Below are positions 41,446 to 45,556 of a stretch of 45,556 bases of DNA, piece after piece. A program made the translations under genes and the position numbers. The first letter of the stretch is position 1. Each line of letters starts with the position of its first letter. This stretch comes from an uncultured Prevotellaceae bacterium. GTDB lineage: Bacteria; Bacteroidota; Bacteroidia; Bacteroidales; Bacteroidaceae. Location: positions 1 to 45,556 of the forward strand of contig USTH01000008.1 in NCBI GenBank assembly GCA_900557555.1, written 5' to 3'. Below the pieces are notes generated by a model that was given only the letters and a program-made list of their open reading frames with translations, was not told the DNA's origin and did no database searches.

Positions 41446-43224
41446 ATGTTTAGATATATTGAAAATCAAGATAGGACATTTCTCTTCGGTGCATATCGTG
41501 GAGAAAAATCTCAGTTGGAATGGATTCTTGGAAAGCAGCCTCATAGGTATGAAAAGCTTTACAATATCCGTTTCAATAAAGATTTGTTTTCACAGCGAAG
41601 AGGAGGCGTTATCTCGGAGCAATTACCAGATTACGTTCTTATATATAACACGCAAAATCCACAAGACGGATATCACCTGTTTCCTTGCATAAGTTCGTCT
41701 ATCAAGGAGCAAAGCGATATGGAAGCACTTGGCTATCCTAATCCAGATGGCAGTTATGTTGTATATTCGTTAGGTGACGAGTTGCTTTCTGAGCCTCTTG
41801 ATATCCGAAAACTAATGTTAAAGACATTGCCAAACGAAAATGTCAATGTGCCTTTTTCTCCTGCAATCTTAAAGGGTAAAGATATTGCAAATATGGTTGA
41901 CAACACAAAGGCCATCCCAGCTGTTGCAGAAGTTGAACAGGAGAATGTTTTGCGCTTTATTGACCTGTTTGCAGGTATTGGCGGTATTCGCTGTGGTCTC
42001 GAACAAGCTGCCCGAGAGAAAGGACTGAATCCGGTTTGTGTTATGACATCAGAGATAAAGCCTTACGCAGTTAATGTCTTAAAAGAAAACCATCCAACAG
42101 AGACTATTACAGGAGATATCACTAAAGTTGAAACAAAAAGCATTCCTGATTTCGACATCCTCTGTGCCGGTTTCCCTTGTCAGGCGTTCAGTTCTGCAGG
42201 GAAACGCCAAGGCTTTGCAGACACCCGAGGGACAATGTTCTTCGAGGTTGAACGCATACTGCGTGACAAGAAGCCAAAGGGATTCATTCTCGAAAATGTT
42301 GAAGGTCTCGTAAATCACGATAGCGGTAAGACACTTCAAGTCATTATTGACAGACTTCACGCCCTAAAATACAAATTTGATTTTCGGGTGCTTAACTCAA
42401 AATACTTTGGAGTACCTCAGGAAAGGAAAAGAATCTATATCGTAGGTAGTCTTGAGCGCAAACCGGATCTTGATAATTTCCCTGTCAAAGAAGCAAAGTT
42501 AGGAGAGATTCTTGAATCCGGAATGCCGACTGAGGACACTCCCTTTATCAGAACATTGCTCAAGCATTTTTCAGTAGAGCAACTTTATGGAAAGGCAATC
42601 AAAGACAAAAGAGGTGGAGAAACCAACATACATAGTTGGGATTTGGAAATCAAAGGCCCTGTTTCAGCAAAGCAGAAAAAACTCCTTGATACAATTCTCA
42701 CAGAACGCAGAAAGAAAAAATGGGCTGAAATCATCGGAATTGACTGGATGGATGGTATGCCTTTAACTCTCGAACAGATTAGCACATTTTACGATGATCC
42801 TGAGCTTGAGGACATATTGGTAGACTTGACAAGCAAAGGATATCTGAAATATGAACATCCAAAGAAATTGATTCGCGAGAAGAATGATAATGGGGTAGAA
42901 ACGACACGCAGGGAATATGATAAATCAAAACCCAAAGGCTATAACATCGTTGCCGGTAAATTGAGTTTTGAGATAAACAAAGTCATGTCTTCTGATGAAA
43001 TATCACCGACTCTTGTAGCAATGGATATGCAGAAATTGTATGTCGGGGACAACGGCGGTCTTCGAAGACTCACATTGCGTGAAGGTTTGAGATTATGCGG
43101 ATATCCGGATGAAATCAAATTCAATGTGAGCGAAAAAGATGGCTTTGACTTATTAGGCAATACAGTCGTAGTACCTGTTATCAAAGCCGTAGCCGAAAGA
43201 TTACTTGATACACTAATATTATAA
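41446..43224 (+). CDS. DNA (cytosine-5-)-methyltransferase with N-terminal extension
   Basis: A 592-aa type II modification enzyme. The catalytic part has motif I FIDLFAGIGGIRCG (171-184), motif IV AGFPCQAFSSAG with nucleophile Cys245, motif VI ENVEG, motif VIII PQERKRIYIVG and motif X LLGNTVVVPV. The target-recognition region (about 340-540) is long. Residues 1-165 are an extra domain (FLFGAYRGEKSQLEWILG and onward) not part of the core enzyme. Together with the endonuclease 10 bp downstream it should protect the host sequence, predicted GGNNCC if the NgoBV assignment is right. Confidence 0.93.
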   Translation: MFRYIENQDRTFLFGAYRGEKSQLEWILGKQPHRYEKLYNIRFNKDLFSQRRGGVISEQLPDYVLIYNTQNPQDGYHLFPCISSSIKEQSDMEALGYPNPDGSYVVYSLGDELLSEPLDIRKLMLKTLPNENVNVPFSPAILKGKDIANMVDNTKAIPAVAEVEQENVLRFIDLFAGIGGIRCGLEQAAREKGLNPVCVMTSEIKPYAVNVLKENHPTETITGDITKVETKSIPDFDILCAGFPCQAFSSAGKRQGFADTRGTMFFEVERILRDKKPKGFILENVEGLVNHDSGKTLQVIIDRLHALKYKFDFRVLNSKYFGVPQERKRIYIVGSLERKPDLDNFPVKEAKLGEILESGMPTEDTPFIRTLLKHFSVEQLYGKAIKDKRGGETNIHSWDLEIKGPVSAKQKKLLDTILTERRKKKWAEIIGIDWMDGMPLTLEQISTFYDDPELEDILVDLTSKGYLKYEHPKKLIREKNDNGVETTRREYDKSKPKGYNIVAGKLSFEINKVMSSDEISPTLVAMDMQKLYVGDNGGLRRLTLREGLRLCGYPDEIKFNVSEKDGFDLLGNTVVVPVIKAVAERLLDTLIL

Positions 43225-43234
43225 CTCTGACAAT

Positions 43235-43978
43235 ATGAAACTTACAGTAGAACAAGTTTATAACAAGCTTGTCAATGATGATAAAATTCTGACAAAGAAA
43301 GGCCAGATTACATTTACTTTAGGAGACATCGACATCATCGTAAAACAACGCGATGTTGTTGGTAACATTATGCAGGAATGGATTGAGGGGTGGCTCAAAA
43401 AGAATAATATCGATTACTCTCTTAACGATAACACTCAGATGCCGCCGGACTTCTATCTTGATCCTGAAAACAAGAAAGAGGGGCTAATGGAAATCAAAGC
43501 CTTCAACTATAAAGGCAGTCCCGGTTTCGATATTGCTGATTTCCGGATGTATGCTCGAGAAATTTCAGAAAAGCCTTGGATGCTCAATGTAACATATTTG
43601 ATTTTTGGATATGATATGTCGGATGACGGCATTGTCACGATAAAACAGGTATGGCAGAAGAAAGTATGGGAAATGTCAAGACCAATGAAATCTGGTAACA
43701 ACAAAACTATATGGCCGATAAATCTGCAAATAAAAGAAGGTACCGTACACAAAATGCGTCCTGGAAAATGGTATGGAAAAGCCACAAGTTTCTCCATCTT
43801 CGAAAACATGGAAGACTTTCTGGCTGCGATGGAAGAAACTATGTATAAGAACAAAGATACTCGTGATGATGCTCCCGACTGGCTTCAGAAAGTTCTCGAC
43901 AGTTATGAAAAGCATTATGGTGTAAGACTTCAAATTCCAAGATGGAGCGAAATCACCTCAAAGTATGTGAATAGATAA
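43235..43978 (+). CDS. Type II restriction endonuclease, NgoBV/NlaIV-like
   Basis: A 247-aa nuclease with a PD-(D/E)XK site: PPDFYLDP (Asp72), then LMEIKAF (Glu86, Lys88). The start KLTVEQVYNKLV, the segment GDIDIIVKQRDVVGNIMQEW and the PPDF-EIKAFNYKGSPGFDIADF block look like the NgoBV family, whose members cut GGNNCC. I assign this from memory of the family. It is co-directional with and adjacent to a cytosine-5 methyltransferase and a C-like regulator, so a complete type II system is present and appears intact. Confidence 0.8.
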   Translation: MKLTVEQVYNKLVNDDKILTKKGQITFTLGDIDIIVKQRDVVGNIMQEWIEGWLKKNNIDYSLNDNTQMPPDFYLDPENKKEGLMEIKAFNYKGSPGFDIADFRMYAREISEKPWMLNVTYLIFGYDMSDDGIVTIKQVWQKKVWEMSRPMKSGNNKTIWPINLQIKEGTVHKMRPGKWYGKATSFSIFENMEDFLAAMEETMYKNKDTRDDAPDWLQKVLDSYEKHYGVRLQIPRWSEITSKYVNR

Positions 43979-43992
43979 GAAGTTTAACGAAA

Positions 43993-44217
43993 ATGAATAA
44001 TAATTTTAACGGCGTATTTTACTTTATGGAATGGATATTTGATGGTATTGGTACAGAGATAATTTCATTGCTGATAGGGCTTGCAGGAGGTGGTGCTATT
44101 GGTTATCGAATAGGAATAAGAAACAAAATTTCCCAACATCAAAAAGGGAGAGACCAGGCAAAACAAGTACAAATTGGAAACATTATCAATAATGGAAATT
44201 CAAAAAGCAGGCGATAA
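43993..44217 (+). CDS. Small membrane protein with Q/N-rich shared motif
   Basis: 74 aa, or 63 aa if translation starts at Met12 (44026, MEWIFDGIG). One glycine-rich hydrophobic helix (about 19-41, ISLLIGLAGGGAIGYRIG), then a short basic and Q/N-rich tail: QKGRDQAKQVQIGNIINN. The tail motif Q-K-x-x-D-x-A-x-Q-x-Q-I-x-N recurs at the start of the next protein. VQIG at 59-62 looks like the core of RHIM-type amyloid motifs. Its 3' end overlaps the next gene by 26 bp in another frame. It could be a membrane-anchoring or pore-forming partner. No family name known to me. Confidence 0.7.
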   Translation: MNNNFNGVFYFMEWIFDGIGTEIISLLIGLAGGGAIGYRIGIRNKISQHQKGRDQAKQVQIGNIINNGNSKSRR

Positions 44218-45277
44218 TGCACAACAATTCCAAATTCAAAATCTCACAATTGGAATTGATGAAAAACGGGCTAGAGAAATATACGATGAAAAGTATAGCA
44301 TAGCAAAAAAAGATTTCACAGAGGAAGCTTTGCGTATAGCCAATGAACGAGTAAGAGAACTTGAAAATAGGCTTATACCCAAAATGGAAGCTGTAAATGA
44401 TGGATTAAAGGCTTTTGCGGATCCGAGTTTTCAGTTATTGTTGGTAGACGCTCAAAAAACGGCAGCAGCAACTGAACGATCTGTTGATTATGATTTACTA
44501 TCAGAATTGTTGGTTCATAGAATAGAGAAAGGTAACGACAGACATGTTAGGACAGGGATACATCGAGCAGTAGAAATCGTTGAAGATATTTCTAATGAAG
44601 CATTGTTAGGTCTAACAATCATACATTCTTTAAATTCTTTTATCCCTGTATCACCAGAATGTGTTGGGGCATTGAATACATTGAATGATTTATATGGCAG
44701 ATTAATATATGCTAAATTACCAGACGGGATAGACTGGATAGAAGACTTGGAAATACTTGACGCTATTCGAATAAATCCATTTGGCAAATTTAAAACTATA
44801 AAAGAATATTGTTCAGAAGTTCTTAATGGTATTATAACAATCGGTATTAAAAAAGATTCAGAAGAATATCAAAATGCCATTACGATATTGCGAAATAATA
44901 AACTTTTGTTTCCTGATTTGTTGGTTGATAATTATTTATTACCAGGTTATGTCAGAGTCAATATAGGAAATTTAGATGCTGTAAATACGCTTTCCATTAT
45001 TCACACAATGGGGAATAATACTTCTGTATCTATACCTATGTCTGAACAACAAAAATCCGCGATTAAAACTGTAATTGAATTATATTCAAAAGATACTCAA
45101 TTAAAAACGGATGTAGAAGAAAAGTTTTTATCAGAGTGTAATAGCAGACATAATTTGTCATTATTAAAAGACTGGATTGAAAAAATCCCGAACTCGTTTA
45201 GCGTTACATCTGTCGGGAAAGTACTAGCCCATGCTAATGCCCAAAGATGTGATAACAAATTACCGCCATTAAAGTAA
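44192..45277 (+). CDS. LPO_1073/Vpar_1526-like protein of unknown function
   Basis: 361 aa, soluble. The frame opens further up at a TTG (44174), but ATG at 44192 gives MEIQKAGDNAQQFQIQNL, a better start. An N-terminal motif (3-17) is shared with the preceding membrane protein. Then come IDEKRAREIYDEKY, a helical region (about 30-75) with ERVRELENRLIPKMEAV, and FADPSFQLLLVDAQKTAA, TERSVDYDLLSELLVHRI, ISNEALLGLTIIHSL. I recall these features from proteins named LPO_1073/Vpar_1526 family, with no known activity. It is strongly AT-rich relative to the chromosome. The site beside an R-M system hints at defence or abortive infection. Confidence 0.75.
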   Translation: MEIQKAGDNAQQFQIQNLTIGIDEKRAREIYDEKYSIAKKDFTEEALRIANERVRELENRLIPKMEAVNDGLKAFADPSFQLLLVDAQKTAAATERSVDYDLLSELLVHRIEKGNDRHVRTGIHRAVEIVEDISNEALLGLTIIHSLNSFIPVSPECVGALNTLNDLYGRLIYAKLPDGIDWIEDLEILDAIRINPFGKFKTIKEYCSEVLNGIITIGIKKDSEEYQNAITILRNNKLLFPDLLVDNYLLPGYVRVNIGNLDAVNTLSIIHTMGNNTSVSIPMSEQQKSAIKTVIELYSKDTQLKTDVEEKFLSECNSRHNLSLLKDWIEKIPNSFSVTSVGKVLAHANAQRCDNKLPPLK

Positions 45278-45302
45278 GTTAATCATTAAATCTACTAAGC
45301 TA

Positions 45303-45333
45303 TTTGTTTAACGAATGATTTTGACTACTTTTG
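45303..45333 (+). promoter_or_regulatory. Promoter reading towards the window end
   Basis: TTTG (45303-45306), a 19-bp spacer and TACTTTTG (45326-45333): a full Bacteroidota -33/-7 pair. No ORF follows inside the window. Confidence 0.6.
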
Positions 45334-45467
45334 CATTAAGAGTTATTTGACAGTAAAGCAACGAAAAACGCAGAGAATCGCACGGTTGCCAAGTCGTTAC
45401 CATTACTTTTCAGATACTCCGTTAAATGTATATTCGTCAAACGGTTATGTAAAACTGTTCACAATCT

Positions 45468-45490
45468 AAAATTAATTTGAATACATACTT
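45468..45490 (+). mobile_element. Right terminal repeat of the 183-bp element family
   Basis: AAAATTAATTTGAATACATA then CTT agrees with the right end of the element at 21 of 23 positions. The last 17 bp match the TIR at 16 of 17. It has the orientation expected for the end missing from copy B. Confidence 0.6.
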
Positions 45491-45508
45491 ATATAACAAT
45501 TCATTAGT

Positions 45509-45527
45509 GTCCCGTTAAAATCGGGAC
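45509..45527. other. GTCCCG/CGGGAC hairpin near window end
   Basis: GTCCCG, loop TTAAAAT, CGGGAC. It may be a terminator or the end of an insertion sequence cut by the window; neither can be shown. Confidence 0.4.
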
Positions 45528-45556
45528 CAGTTAAATATTAATCAAATAGCCCCGGA

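Noticed and set aside
44174..44191. TTG start six codons upstream for the 361-aa protein
   Set aside because: ATG at 44192 is a normal start and gives the expected QKAGDN motif at the N-terminus.

Overview
The window looks like chromosomal DNA of a Bacteroidota member close to Prevotella (Prevotellaceae). The grounds are: promoters of the Bacteroidota type (-33 TTTG, -7 TAnnTTTG); a BACON-type lipoprotein; a TonB-plug outer-membrane protein; a PorD-like type IX secretion (T9SS) protein; two giant secreted proteins with T9SS-type C-termini; DUF3109 and DUF3127 proteins; and a truncated Bacteroides-type tyrosine recombinase. All family assignments come from reading the sequence; no database search was run.

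Layout. 1-5.1 kb: gpmI, a BACON-like lipoprotein, a secreted FMN-binding protein, tRNA-Leu(UAA) with its own promoter and terminator, and asnA. 5.3-9.0 kb: a TonB-plug/beta-barrel protein and a DUF3109 cysteine-rich protein. 9.4-18.6 kb: two tandem paralogous papain-like proteins of more than 1500 aa with LamG, PKD and T9SS C-terminal domains. 18.6-20.1 kb: a repeat-rich spacer, a strong hairpin terminator and two tandem DUF3127 OB-fold-like genes, divergent from the next block. 20.3-31.4 kb: a tightly packed plus-strand block (dnaN, DnaQ-like exonuclease with a DUF3820-like tail, coaBC, porD-like, recN, a pseudo-protease/TPR protein, dusB, an amino-acid permease and a methyltransferase). 31.6-37.0 kb: the minus-strand run ahcY, yfhO-like, hisS. 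37.4-40.4 kb: an SGNH esterase and an unrecognised two-gene membrane unit.

40.4-45.5 kb is an AT-rich accessory island unlike the rest. It holds a 24-codon integrase remnant, a C-type HTH regulator, a cytosine-5 methyltransferase and an NgoBV-like restriction endonuclease. Next comes an overlapping gene pair: a small membrane protein and a 361-aa soluble protein that share a short Q/N-rich motif. The island is bounded by sequences that match the terminal inverted repeats of an intact 183-bp MITE-like element found near gpmI. The gene pair and the island boundaries are the best candidates for something not yet described.

At least four families of non-coding repeats lie between the genes: the CCCAAATCGGTCATTAGG family, the 183-bp element, TTTCGGCCGAAA palindrome clusters, and short direct repeats. 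Some copies supply the stop codons or the upstream DNA of housekeeping genes.
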